Shown in pieces: positions 51,558-61,177 of a stretch of DNA of 64,000 bases (position 1 is the first letter of the stretch; every line of letters begins with the position of its first letter). A program made the position numbers and the translations under genes. Source of the DNA: a bacterium (lineage in GTDB: Bacteria; Planctomycetota; Planctomycetia; Kolteriales; Kolteriaceae); NCBI GenBank assembly GCA_019753235.1, contig JAIELF010000026.1:1-64000 (forward strand), read 5' to 3'. The notes under the pieces were generated by a model. The model was not told the origin of the DNA, did no database searches, and saw nothing but the letters and a program-made list of their open reading frames with translations.

Positions 51558-54500
51558 ATGTTTCGATGGTTGACTACAATCGGCGGATGTGTCGCGCTCG
51601 TACTAGCATGCTCACCGGAGTTGATGGCCGACGACGCGCCAAAGAGAATTCTGGTTATTGCTGGGAAGAAGAGTCACGGACCAGAGGGGAACGGCATTCA
51701 TGACTACGGATGGAGTGCTCGGCTCATCAAGGTGATGCTCGATCACTCGAACGTTCGCGATCAGGTCTTGGTCGACGTCGCTACTGATGGCTGGCCCAAA
51801 GAGGCGTCCTCCCTCCAACAGGCCGACAGCATCATGATCATCTCCGATGGACGTGATGGGGAACTCTTTGAGGAAGCTCCTCATCTCTCTTCGCCTGAAC
51901 ATGTCGAGTTGATCTCGAAGGAGGTCCGACGGGGTTGCGGCTTGGTCACCTTTCACTTTTCGACTTTTGCGCCCGACCGGTATGCCGATCAGATTCTCGA
52001 CTGGGTTGGTGGCTACTTTGATTGGGAGACCAACGGCAAGCGGGATTGGTACTCGGCCATCCAAGTGGCTGATACGGCGGTCGCGATTGCTTCGCCTGAG
52101 CATCCCGTAAGTCGAGGGGTGATGCCATTCACGCTGAAGGAGGAGTTCTACTTCAACCTTCGGCTTCATCCGTTGGTCGGAGGTATGACACCTCTTCTCC
52201 GGGTGCAGGCACTTCCGGGACGGGATCCGACGGGCAACATCGTGGCGTGGGCTCGGCAGCGTCCGCAAGGGGGACGGGGCTTTGGCACGACGTGCGGGCA
52301 CTTCTACGAGAATTGGCGACAAGACGATTTTCGGAAGCTGATTCTCAACGGGCTCGTATGGTCGGCGGGCGTCGATATTCCCCCCGACGGCGTCAAGGCC
52401 CGGTTCTATGAAAGGGCCGAGATCGATCAGGCTCTGTCGGGCAAAAACGGCGTTGATCGCGCTCAGCTCGATGAATCACCGATTCGAGTTCTGCTCCTTG
52501 CTGGAAATGAATCCCATCAGTGGCACAACTGGAAGAAGACGACTCCCGCGATCGTGAAACTCCTTCAGCGAGATCCGCGCATCCAAGTCGACGTTCGGAC
52601 CGACATTGAGTCGCTAGGAGATCTCAACCTGGCCGACTTTCAGACGGTTCTGCTCAATTATTGCAACTGGCAAGACCCGACCGGGCTAAGCGACAAAAGC
52701 AAGCGCGCTTTCGTTGCGTACCTCGAACAAGGAGGGGGTCTGGTGATCGTTCACTTCGCCAACGGAGCGTTTCATTTCTCGCTGCCGAGCGCGGGGGCAT
52801 CTGACTGGCCTGAGTATCGCCGAATCGTTCGGCGGGTTTGGGATCATCAAGGCAAAGGTGAATCGCAAAGCGGACACGATGCCTTTGGTCTATTTGAAGT
52901 TAAGCCGACCAGTCTCCCGCACCCGACGACGGCAGGTCTCGCGCCATTCACGGTCACCGACGAACTCTACTTTCGTCAAGCGGGGGATGAGGCGATCGAG
53001 CCGCTGTTGCTGGCCCATTCCAAAGTGACCGATCGTGATGAGCCCTTGGCGTTTTCCTACCGGTATGGAAAGGGTCGCATTTTTCAGACACTGTTGGGGC
53101 ACAGCGAGCAGACTTACGAAACGTTTGAAGCAAGGGAGATTCTTCGGCGCGCGGTTGCTTGGTGTGCGAACCGACCGGTCGTCGCGCGGACAAAGGATTT
53201 CGACCCCGACGTCGCGCAGGGACTCCCTCCCAAGGGGGAGGTTTTGGCCGAGGGACGTTTCGGTAAGGCAATCGATGCGCGGGTAGCGTCGTGTGGGATG
53301 TCGTCCTTTTCCACGCCGAAGGTCGAGCAGCTTCACGCGCGGGTTTGGGTTCGGCTCGAATCGGCCAAGGGGTACAACATCCTGCTCGCCTATCAGCCGA
53401 AATCGAGCCCGATTCATTGGGAATTATTCACCGAGCCGGGGACCGGACAGCTTACCCTCTACTCGCCCAAGATGACCCCCGACCATGTCCGCGCGGAGAA
53501 TCGGATCACCGACGGACGTTGGCATATGCTCGATGTCTCGATGACTCGCGCTGAGGTTCGGCTTCGCGTGGATGGGGAATCCCCCTTGACGACGGTCGTC
53601 GAGAATGGGCCGACCATGACCGAGGATGGCCCCCTTTCGGTTGGCTCTTTGGTGGAAGGGGGGCTTGGTTGCGACGGATGGTTGGATGATCTCCATTGGC
53701 GTGATGCCCCTTTCTCGAAGGAAGTGCCGACCGAACCGATGCCAGTCGACTCTCATTCGCTGGGTCATTGGCGATTCGACAATATCATCGACAACAACCA
53801 GTTGCCTGATGAGTCGGTCCATCATCGTCCGATGTTGGTTCGCGATCCCACAAAGGTGGCCGAGATCCTTGGGCCTGTTGAAGATCCCCATTTCTTAGAG
53901 GGCTCGGTCGGCTTTCATTGGCGCGAGAACGACTCGGCAGATGACCGTTGGAATCAAGCGGATGTCGGTCCATTTCTGGCAAGTGTGCTTCCTCTTCCGA
54001 CCGGTGGGCTGATCGCCCGCGGGCTTTCCATCGCGCTTCCGGGTTCGATGAAAGGAGGAGTTGCCTACGATCTGGCAACGATGTCGCTGGTCGCGGGTTG
54101 GACGGGTGGATTCCTTCGCTTCGACCCGGCTCGGCATGGTCTGATTACGTCTCCGCGAATTCAGGGGAAAGTGGCCTTCGCCTTTCCACCTCGCGCGGAC
54201 CCCTCGATCAGTGGAAAAAATGAGTATCGTGGGCTTTATCGGGTGGGACGCGAAGTCGTTCTCGCGTCGACGATCGACGCGACCGGCATCTTAGAGTGGC
54301 CGAGCTTTCGAGTGACGGAAGGTCGGCCGAGTTTTCTTCGAACATGGGAAGTCGCCCCCAGCGAGAAGCCGACGCGCATCTACGTCGCCCAGGGTGAATC
54401 GATCACATTGTCTGCGGAGGGAAGAGCCGCAACGGTCGGTCATTCTCTCTTTCGATTGCAAGGAGATGGGCGCTGGTACGTTGATGAGAAGGCTCCTGAT

Positions 54501-57500
54501 TCTCTTTGGTTAGAGATCCCGCCCGGAAAGAACCCTCGGCACGCTCGTACCCATTGGACCGAGGCCCCTTCTAGTCGTGACATACCAATGTCACTCATTC
54601 CAGAATCCGATCCGATCGAATCGCTTGCGGAGAAGATTCGTTCCACGAAGCCAATCTGGAACGAGGAAGTGAGCACCGTGATGGTCCCTTCGGACGAGCA
54701 GGGTCCCTACGCGATCGATGACTTTCCCCTTCCTCATCAGAACCCATATCGTTCGCTGTGCTTTCCATCGGATCATGATTTTCTTCCCAACGGTGAGCTG
54801 GCGGTGTCCATGGTGCATGGTGACGTCTGGATGGCTCGGGGTGTCGGTTCATCGAAAGGGACGATTCATTGGAGGCGCTTCGCCAGCGGTCTGCATCAAC
54901 CGCTTGGCCTCAAGGTCAAGGAGAATGATGTTTACGTTTTGGGCCGAGATCAGATCACGCGACTGGTTGATCGCGATCAAGATGGCGAAGCAGACTTCTA
55001 CGAAAACTATTTCGCCAACCCGGCCGCGTCGGTCGGTGGGCACGATTTTGAAGCCTGTCTGGAGACTGATCCTGAGGGTCGCTTTCTCTTCGTCAGTGCC
55101 ACTCAGGGACTTGTCCGTGTCCGTCCAGATCGCCGAGGCGTCGACATCCTGGCGACCGGTTTTCGCAATCCCAACGGGTTAGGTGTTCGGCCAGCATCGA
55201 TGGGAAAAGAAGATTGGATTACCGTCTCGCCGCAAGAGGGTAATTGGACTCCCTCCTCATCGATCAATCTTGTTCGGCCCGGCGGATTTTATGGCTTTCG
55301 TTCAGGCAAAGAGGGAGAGCAAGTGCCGACGTCGATCGATCCGCCTCTCTGCTGGATACCTCGTTTGCTCGATAACTCGAGCGGCAGTCAAGTTTGGACC
55401 GATGCCAAGCGATTCGGGCCGCTCGGCGGGCAGATGTTGCACCTCTCCTACGGGCAATGCCGCGTTCTCTTAGCGATGACGGAACAGGTCGGAGCCACCT
55501 GGCAGGGGGGCGTGGTGGCGCTTCCTTGGGAGTTTCGTTCCGGCATCATGCGCGGCCGAGTCAATCCGGCGGACGGTCAACTCTATCTGTCGGGACTTAA
55601 GGGGTGGGTCTCCGCCGCCGTCGACGACGGATCGCTTAGCCGGGTTCGTTACACAAACAAGCCGTTCGCTTGGCCTCGCTCGGTCGAGACGTGGGCCAAT
55701 GGTTTGTTGATCCATTTCTCTGAACCGATCGATGCCCGCATCAGCAGCGATCCCGATCGATACTCTCTATCGGCATGGAACTATCGATACAGCGCTCAAT
55801 ATGGTTCCCCCGAGATCAATCCGCGCGACCACCAACAAGAGGGAAAAGAAGAGTGGACCATCACCTCTGCCACGGTACTTGAAGATGGTCGATCGGTCTT
55901 CTTAGAAGTTCCGTCGCTTACGCCCGTGATGCAGCTTTTGCTCGCGATGAAGATCGAGTCGGCCCGGCACGATCCGATTCGGACGACACTCGCGTACACG
56001 ATCCACACTCTACCGACCCGCGCGATGCCCGACGAAGAAATCGTTCGCCGTCCCCGCCCCGGAAATCTTCCACCAGCGATTGAATCACGTCTCCGCGCGG
56101 GCGTTGCATGGAAGGTGGAGCAGGATGCCCGTCGTGATGTGGCGATCACAAGGTCGTGGGCTTGGGTGATACCCAAGGGGACGGCGCTGGCCCATGGAAT
56201 CAAGCCTGGTCCTTTTCGCGCGATGGCGGTCGGTTACGTCAAGGCGCCCGAGTCGGCCCACTATCGATTCCGATGGAGCAGCACCGGTCGGGCCAAGCTG
56301 ATGCTGGGTCAACAGCCAGCCATCGAATTCGATTCTTCGGCCGGGGCAACCTCTTCTACTGTCTCGTTGCATCGGGGTTACAACGCCTACCGGATCGAGT
56401 GCGAGTCGGCCGAGCATGGAGAGAATGTTCTGCGGATGCTGTGGAGTTCTGCTGGCTTTGCCGAGGAGCCGATCCCCCCCACACTTCTTTTCTTTGATAG
56501 CCAAGACGAGAACGTCTCGGCCGCGTCCAAGCGGACGAAGGGGCTCACGCTCTTAGAAGAGCATCGCTGTTGGAACTGTCATGCGGGCCGACCTGCGGGA
56601 ATTTCGCAGGGCCCCGACCTCGCAGGGATCGGTTCGCGATTGACGAAGTCTTGGATGACGGAATGGTTGGCGGATCCCAAACAACTCCGCGCCCAAGCCA
56701 CCATGCCTTCGTTCTTTCGGGCGGGAAAGGGGACTGACGATCAAGATCTTGCCGACGTGGTGGCGTATTTAGCGTCGCTGACGTCGCCGAAGAATGCCCA
56801 AAAGGAACTGCCTGAGGCGACGGAACCTGACCACGCGTTCGTTGATCTGGGTTGCCTTGCCTGTCACACGCTCGAACCGAGTGACGCGTTGGGACACGAT
56901 CGAATTTCGTTGGCTCGCGTGGGGTGGAAGTTTCAGCCCGGCGCGTTTGCCTCCTATTTGAAGGATCCCGCCGCCCATCACGCGACAACGCGCATGCCGA
57001 ACTATCATCTGACCGATGATGAGATCGGCTCGCTTGTATCGACGTGGAAGAAGAGTGAGCCTTCTATCAAGGATGAACGTCCTCTGCCCGCCGGGGATAC
57101 GCGCCGGGGCAAGGAGCGGTTCCTCTCGATCGGCTGCTCCCAGTGTCATAGGCTTGACACCGATCGACCCGCGACCAACCAGTTAGCGAGTCCGTTAAGC
57201 CGATCGAGTAAGTTGGACCGGGGTTGTCTTGCCGAGACGCCCTCGCCGAGCCTGCCTTGGTACGACTTCACTCCCACGGAGCGAGAAGCGATCGCGTCTT
57301 ACTTGGCGAGTCAAGAAGAGACTGCACCGACGCCATCGTTAGTGATGGAGAGTCGTCGGCATTTCGAGCAGCATCGATGTCATGCCTGTCATTCTCGCGA
57401 TGGTGTCACGAGTCCTCGAGCGTCGATTGTTCTGGAGGAGTCTCCTTCGGGCCTGCCTCCGGAGCCTATTCCCGATCTAACTTGGGCGGGCGAAAAACTT

Positions 57501-58031
57501 CGGACAAACTATGTGAGCGATTTGCTTCTGGGAAAGACCGGGACGCAGGCTCGTCCCTGGTTAAAGGGGCGGATGCCCGCCTTCTCCCATGGGGCGAATG
57601 ATCTGGCGTCGGGGATGGCGGCAGAGTTCGGCGTGAGTCTAACTCTAGAGGAATGGGCGTTCTCGGCCAAGCCGGACTTGACGAAGGTCGGCAAGGAACT
57701 CACGGGCCTTTCGACCGGGCTCGACTGTCGGCAATGCCATCCCGTGGGGGCCGCGCAGCCGATCGGCGACGATCGAACGCAGTTGGCGCTCGGGATCAAT
57801 TTCGCACAGATCAAAGATCGGCTTCGGTACGAGCACTATCGTCGCTTTGTTCTCGATCCGCCCAGGTACGATGTTTCGACGCGGATGCCCAAGCTATCGC
57901 TTGATGGTCGCACCACCAAACTTAAGAATGTTCTGGGGGGTAACGCCTCGCTGCAATTCGAGGCGATCTGGCACTACATTCAATCCCTCGATTCGGCCGA
58001 GATCCCCTCTACGTCGCGGGCAAATCCCTGA
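51558..58031 (+). CDS. Giant secreted protein: two ThuA domains, beta-propeller, five haem c motifs
   Basis: 2157 residues from ATG 51558, 4-6 nt after GGAGGGAG; ATG 51537 lies before that site. A signal peptide ends near ELMADD. In order: ThuA-like domain 1 (about 28-275, RILVIAGKKSHGPEG); ThuA-like domain 2 (about 309-540, RVLLLAGNESHQWHN); a concanavalin-like domain (about 560-715); a DUF6797-like region (about 780-875, DVGPFLASVLPLP, AGWTGGFLRF); a beta-propeller of the PVC sorbosone-dehydrogenase type (about 1055-1370); a PA14-like region (about 1540-1640); and five CxxCH motifs near 1671, 1766, 1860, 1940 and 2056 (CWNCH, CLACH, CSQCH, CHACH, CRQCH), with Met ligands in TMPSF, RMPNY, RMPAF and RMPKL. 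ThuA relatives bind or process sugars. A periplasmic redox enzyme for sugar derivatives is likely. Confidence 0.85.
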   Translation: MFRWLTTIGGCVALVLACSPELMADDAPKRILVIAGKKSHGPEGNGIHDYGWSARLIKVMLDHSNVRDQVLVDVATDGWPKEASSLQQADSIMIISDGRDGELFEEAPHLSSPEHVELISKEVRRGCGLVTFHFSTFAPDRYADQILDWVGGYFDWETNGKRDWYSAIQVADTAVAIASPEHPVSRGVMPFTLKEEFYFNLRLHPLVGGMTPLLRVQALPGRDPTGNIVAWARQRPQGGRGFGTTCGHFYENWRQDDFRKLILNGLVWSAGVDIPPDGVKARFYERAEIDQALSGKNGVDRAQLDESPIRVLLLAGNESHQWHNWKKTTPAIVKLLQRDPRIQVDVRTDIESLGDLNLADFQTVLLNYCNWQDPTGLSDKSKRAFVAYLEQGGGLVIVHFANGAFHFSLPSAGASDWPEYRRIVRRVWDHQGKGESQSGHDAFGLFEVKPTSLPHPTTAGLAPFTVTDELYFRQAGDEAIEPLLLAHSKVTDRDEPLAFSYRYGKGRIFQTLLGHSEQTYETFEAREILRRAVAWCANRPVVARTKDFDPDVAQGLPPKGEVLAEGRFGKAIDARVASCGMSSFSTPKVEQLHARVWVRLESAKGYNILLAYQPKSSPIHWELFTEPGTGQLTLYSPKMTPDHVRAENRITDGRWHMLDVSMTRAEVRLRVDGESPLTTVVENGPTMTEDGPLSVGSLVEGGLGCDGWLDDLHWRDAPFSKEVPTEPMPVDSHSLGHWRFDNIIDNNQLPDESVHHRPMLVRDPTKVAEILGPVEDPHFLEGSVGFHWRENDSADDRWNQADVGPFLASVLPLPTGGLIARGLSIALPGSMKGGVAYDLATMSLVAGWTGGFLRFDPARHGLITSPRIQGKVAFAFPPRADPSISGKNEYRGLYRVGREVVLASTIDATGILEWPSFRVTEGRPSFLRTWEVAPSEKPTRIYVAQGESITLSAEGRAATVGHSLFRLQGDGRWYVDEKAPDSLWLEIPPGKNPRHARTHWTEAPSSRDIPMSLIPESDPIESLAEKIRSTKPIWNEEVSTVMVPSDEQGPYAIDDFPLPHQNPYRSLCFPSDHDFLPNGELAVSMVHGDVWMARGVGSSKGTIHWRRFASGLHQPLGLKVKENDVYVLGRDQITRLVDRDQDGEADFYENYFANPAASVGGHDFEACLETDPEGRFLFVSATQGLVRVRPDRRGVDILATGFRNPNGLGVRPASMGKEDWITVSPQEGNWTPSSSINLVRPGGFYGFRSGKEGEQVPTSIDPPLCWIPRLLDNSSGSQVWTDAKRFGPLGGQMLHLSYGQCRVLLAMTEQVGATWQGGVVALPWEFRSGIMRGRVNPADGQLYLSGLKGWVSAAVDDGSLSRVRYTNKPFAWPRSVETWANGLLIHFSEPIDARISSDPDRYSLSAWNYRYSAQYGSPEINPRDHQQEGKEEWTITSATVLEDGRSVFLEVPSLTPVMQLLLAMKIESARHDPIRTTLAYTIHTLPTRAMPDEEIVRRPRPGNLPPAIESRLRAGVAWKVEQDARRDVAITRSWAWVIPKGTALAHGIKPGPFRAMAVGYVKAPESAHYRFRWSSTGRAKLMLGQQPAIEFDSSAGATSSTVSLHRGYNAYRIECESAEHGENVLRMLWSSAGFAEEPIPPTLLFFDSQDENVSAASKRTKGLTLLEEHRCWNCHAGRPAGISQGPDLAGIGSRLTKSWMTEWLADPKQLRAQATMPSFFRAGKGTDDQDLADVVAYLASLTSPKNAQKELPEATEPDHAFVDLGCLACHTLEPSDALGHDRISLARVGWKFQPGAFASYLKDPAAHHATTRMPNYHLTDDEIGSLVSTWKKSEPSIKDERPLPAGDTRRGKERFLSIGCSQCHRLDTDRPATNQLASPLSRSSKLDRGCLAETPSPSLPWYDFTPTEREAIASYLASQEETAPTPSLVMESRRHFEQHRCHACHSRDGVTSPRASIVLEESPSGLPPEPIPDLTWAGEKLRTNYVSDLLLGKTGTQARPWLKGRMPAFSHGANDLASGMAAEFGVSLTLEEWAFSAKPDLTKVGKELTGLSTGLDCRQCHPVGAAQPIGDDRTQLALGINFAQIKDRLRYEHYRRFVLDPPRYDVSTRMPKLSLDGRTTKLKNVLGGNASLQFEAIWHYIQSLDSAEIPSTSRANP

Positions 58032-58069
58032 ATCATCAACTTCTCGTGCTTGGCTAGTTCTATTGCCTG

Positions 58070-59326
58070 TCAACGAGATCCTGCTTTGGCAAAGAGTATC
58101 GCGGTGTTGTGGCCACCGAAGCCGAAGCTGTTGTTGAGGGCCCAATCAATGGTCGCTGGCCGAGCGATATTGGGAACGTAGTCGAGATCGCATTCGGGGT
58201 CGGGGGTCTTGTAGTTGATGGTCGGCGGCAGGAGTTGGTTTTGCAGCGCGAGCACGCTGGCGGCCGACTCGATGGCGCCGGCGGCTCCGATGAGATGGCC
58301 GGTCATGCTTTTGGTCGAACTGATTTGCAGTTTCGGTGCCGCGGGGCCGAAGACTCGTTTCAGCGCCAGGGTCTCGGCCGCATCGTTAAGCTTGGTGCTG
58401 GTGCCGTGAGCATTGACATAGAGCCTGCTTGCCACCTCCGCAGGGGAGAGCCCGGCCATCTTGAAGGCCTGTTCGATCGCGCGCGAAGCGCCTGACGCGT
58501 CGGAATCGGGTTGAACCAGATGATAAGAGTCAGCACTGTCGCCGTACCCGATCATCTCGGCATAGACCTTGGCTTTGCGAGCGCGGGCATGGGTCGCCGA
58601 TTCCAGAATCAAAACCGATGCTCCCTCCGCTAGGACAAAACCATCTCGATCGCCGTCGAATGGTCGGCTGGCGACGGTCGGATCGTCGTTGAATTTCTTC
58701 GTCAGTGCTTTCATGTTGGCAAACGAAGCGATCGCTAGCCGAACGATCGGGGATTCGGTTCCACCGGTGAGGACAGCATCGACTTGTCCTCTTCGAACGG
58801 CTTCGAAGGCGGCAATGGTCGAGTGCCCGCTGGAGGCGCACGCGCTAGCCGTGGTGAAACAGGGCCCCATGACATTGAAGGCGAGGCTGACATTGGCGGG
58901 GGGGCCGTTGGGCATGATCATGGGGATGGTAAAGACGCTGACGCCGCGCGGCCCTCGGCGATTGATCTGCTGAGCTTGCTCTTCCATCGTCGCCAAGCCC
59001 GAGAGCCCCGACCCGAGAATCGTGGCACATCGGCTGCCGAGTTCTTGTGGGTCGATCTGAGCATCGGCAAGGGCCTCTTTGGCGGCCAGTACCGCAAACA
59101 GGCTCGATCGATCCATCCGCTTGATGGCGACCTTGTCGTTGGTTTGGGCATCTTCAGGGCGAATGTCGCGGACTTCACCCCCTATGGTGACCGGCAAATC
59201 GGTCAAGTCGATCCCTTCCAAACGACGAATACCCGAGCGACCCTGGACCAGTGCCGACCAGAAATCCTGCTGGTTGTTCCCGACAGGGCTCACCACGCCG
59301 ATTCCGGTCACGAAGACTCGCTCCAT
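58070..59326 (-). CDS. fabF: 3-oxoacyl-ACP synthase II
   Basis: 418 residues from ATG 59326, with AAAGGGAG upstream; the frame continues to 59413 without a better start. It condenses malonyl-ACP with acyl-ACP in fatty acid elongation. The catalytic triad is visible: Cys in TTASACASSGHS near 170, His in VNAHGTSTKLND and His in STKSMTGHLIGAAG. The Lys near 340 in SSTKSMTG is also kept. VTGIGVVSPVGNN and NNSFGFGGHNTAILF frame the protein. No acpP, fabG or fabD is adjacent, so this may be a secondary copy or part of a scattered fatty acid set. Confidence 0.92.
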   Translation of the reverse strand: MERVFVTGIGVVSPVGNNQQDFWSALVQGRSGIRRLEGIDLTDLPVTIGGEVRDIRPEDAQTNDKVAIKRMDRSSLFAVLAAKEALADAQIDPQELGSRCATILGSGLSGLATMEEQAQQINRRGPRGVSVFTIPMIMPNGPPANVSLAFNVMGPCFTTASACASSGHSTIAAFEAVRRGQVDAVLTGGTESPIVRLAIASFANMKALTKKFNDDPTVASRPFDGDRDGFVLAEGASVLILESATHARARKAKVYAEMIGYGDSADSYHLVQPDSDASGASRAIEQAFKMAGLSPAEVASRLYVNAHGTSTKLNDAAETLALKRVFGPAAPKLQISSTKSMTGHLIGAAGAIESAASVLALQNQLLPPTINYKTPDPECDLDYVPNIARPATIDWALNNSFGFGGHNTAILFAKAGSR

Positions 59327-59569
59327 CCGACTCCCTTTCACTGGGACCTTCTTCGATCCTGAAGACCCACAACTCTCCCGCAGAAACAAAGCTCCCCGCA
59401 GCTCGACTATCATGCCACAGCCGGCCTGACCCGACCACTGAGAATGTTTGGCCAGGGGCTCGCCTGCGTAGAATGTCCCCTTACCAACAGCGATCCTCGG
59501 TTGCTGATCATGCAGAGGAGGCTGGTCGGCGGCGGGTCATCGAACCATCTTTACAAGGAAACCAGGGCG

Positions 59570-60034
59570 ATGTCATTCGACTCTTCTATTGCCAAGCTTG
59601 GACTTGTTCTTCCGCCGGCTCCCAAGCCGATGGGCGTTTACCGACCGGTCGTGGTTTCGCGCGGGATGGTATATGTCTCGGGCCATGGTCCGCTTCAACC
59701 CGATGGCTCGGTGATCACCGGACGGGTCGGCGCGGATCTGGATCTCGAGGCCGGTTACCGAGCGGCTCGCGTGACCGGCTTAGCCATTCTGGCCTCGCTC
59801 CGGGCCGAGCTCGGCTCGCTCGACAAGATCGGCCGACTGGTCAAGACGCTCGGGATGGTCCATTCGACGCCGGACTTTCTCGATCATCCGAAAGTGATTA
59901 ACGGCTACAGCGAGTTGATGGTCGAAGTGTTCGGCGACGATGCGGGCCGCGGCGCTCGGAGCGCGATCGGCATGGTCGCTCTTCCTGGCAACATCGCGGT
60001 CGAAGTCGAAGCGATTTTTGAACTTGCTTCGTAA
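59570..60034 (+). CDS. RidA (YjgF/YER057c/UK114) family protein
   Basis: 154 residues from ATG 59570, with AAGGAA 10 nt upstream; an open frame to 59444 is not used. Trimeric family whose archetype hydrolyses reactive 2-aminoacrylate imines. Seen: SRGMVYVSGHGPLQPDG, GYRAARVTGLAILASLRAELGSLDK, the usual helix, and NGYSELMVEVFGDDAGRGARSAIGMVALPGNIAVEVEAIFEL in pieces. The catalytic Arg of RidA corresponds to the Arg in GARSAIG. The N-terminus and spacing match the longer subgroup (about 150 residues) rather than the 125-residue RidA, so the substrate may differ. Confidence 0.9.
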   Translation: MSFDSSIAKLGLVLPPAPKPMGVYRPVVVSRGMVYVSGHGPLQPDGSVITGRVGADLDLEAGYRAARVTGLAILASLRAELGSLDKIGRLVKTLGMVHSTPDFLDHPKVINGYSELMVEVFGDDAGRGARSAIGMVALPGNIAVEVEAIFELAS

Positions 60035-60121
60035 CGCTGACACCTGCCAATCCGGTCCAGCCATGGAATCGAGCGCTGAGGTCGCGTGGAACAGTGATTC
60101 CAGGCGAGTCATCGGTGCAGA

Positions 60122-60475
60122 CTACTTGCAGACCTTCTTGAAGAGTTGCTGAAGCCGAACATGGCTGGGGGACTTTCCCTTCATCACCGCGTCGATTTCC
60201 CCGAAGGTCAATTCTGGATCGGGAAACGGAAGCTGATGAAGGGCATCCTTGAGCGTCCCTTCGAGAACATACCCATCGTCTGCTACGTTCACGACGATGC
60301 CGCACGCGCGAAGCAGGTCGACGTCGCGGTAAAAGGTTCGCATGCCGACGTTCAGTTTTTTGAGCAGCGTCGCTCGGTCGACGGTTGCTCCCGAGACATG
60401 TTTGAGTAGCCGATAGAGTCGGCCTGCTCGATCGATCGAAATATGTATCTTCGGTTTCTTTGTTTGTCGGGCCAT
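60122..60475 (-). CDS. Small HTH regulator, N-terminal half of a DeoR/WYL-type protein
   Basis: 117 residues. The first 70 residues are a winged helix-turn-helix of the DeoR/HTH_11 kind: RAGRLYRLLKHVSG, TLLKKLNVGMRTFYRDVDLLRACG and the wing IVVNVADDGYVLEG. In most relatives such a domain is followed by a sensor or WYL domain of about 200 residues; here only about 45 residues follow (LTFGEIDAVMKGKSPS), so it is a stand-alone DNA-binding protein. It starts at ATG 60475, next to a 700-bp non-coding stretch that holds a 12-bp-arm palindrome, which could be its operator. Confidence 0.75.
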   Translation of the reverse strand: MARQTKKPKIHISIDRAGRLYRLLKHVSGATVDRATLLKKLNVGMRTFYRDVDLLRACGIVVNVADDGYVLEGTLKDALHQLPFPDPELTFGEIDAVMKGKSPSHVRLQQLFKKVCK

Positions 60476-61177
60476 CGGAACCTCATCCGGGGAAGAGTCT
60501 CAACGCTATCCATTCGTCGGCCGAAGGATGAGCCACTCTCTGACCATGGTCTGTCATAAAAGTACAGAACTCTATTCGACACGACCGAACCCGTCGGAAG
60601 CGTCTTGATCTTCGATAAAGCTGCCCAAGTGCCCGATCATCTTCACAGAGATGACTTCAGGCGACAGAAAGTGACTCTTCGACCATCACGAGCAAGCAAC
60701 CTTCGAGTTCTCCAGGCTAGAATCGATCGATCGCGAAATCAAGGCGAAAGATTCCTCCGGAAGGGAACTTCACCCTTCGTGAATGACAAACCATTGTCAC
60801 TCACGGAATTCGACTTTGCATTCACCGGCCGGTTCAACGCTTGGACGATTCTGCATTGCCGTGTCACATGCCTGTCGTTGGCTCGTGAATCGTGAACGGG
60901 TGAATGGTTGATGGGCATGCAAGACCCCTCACCGTTCTTAAGAAACGGGTACGGCAGATAAGCGTCTCTTCATCCTCCTAGGAGTCGTTTCGCGTTGGCC
61001 GGGCGGGGCTGCTTCTGACTTGTCGGATGCCGATGCGGAAGGTGTCTGATTTTTCCCAGAGCCGAGCCCGCGAAGATCCCTAGAATTCGACGGTGTTCCG
61101 CTTGGCCTGGATGGGGCAGGGTTTGCTTCAACCGAGAGCTTGCCGAGCGTGAGGATCGATGGGGATCGCGGGCTGGC
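60476..61177. other. 702-bp non-coding stretch before sucC
   Basis: The largest gene-poor stretch in the window. A 96-codon open frame at 60605-60895 has neither a ribosome binding site nor recognisable sequence. Contents seen: an imperfect palindrome at 60778-60805, a TTCTTAAGAA palindrome at 60935-60944 and repeated GTGAA-like words around 60880-60910. It must include the sucC promoter and that of the small HTH gene. A small RNA is possible but not shown. Confidence 0.5.
60778..60805. promoter_or_regulatory. Imperfect palindrome, candidate operator
   Basis: CGTGAATGACAA (60778-60789), spacer ACCA, then TTGTCACTCACG (60794-60805). Eleven of twelve positions pair. The arms are AT/GC mixed and there is no T-tract, which favours a protein site over a terminator. 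It lies about 300 bp from the HTH gene start and 370 bp before sucC. Confidence 0.45.

Noticed and set aside
60605-60895. 96-codon open frame in the gap before sucC
   Set aside because: No ribosome binding site and no recognisable sequence, and it crosses the palindrome at 60778. I treat the region as non-coding.
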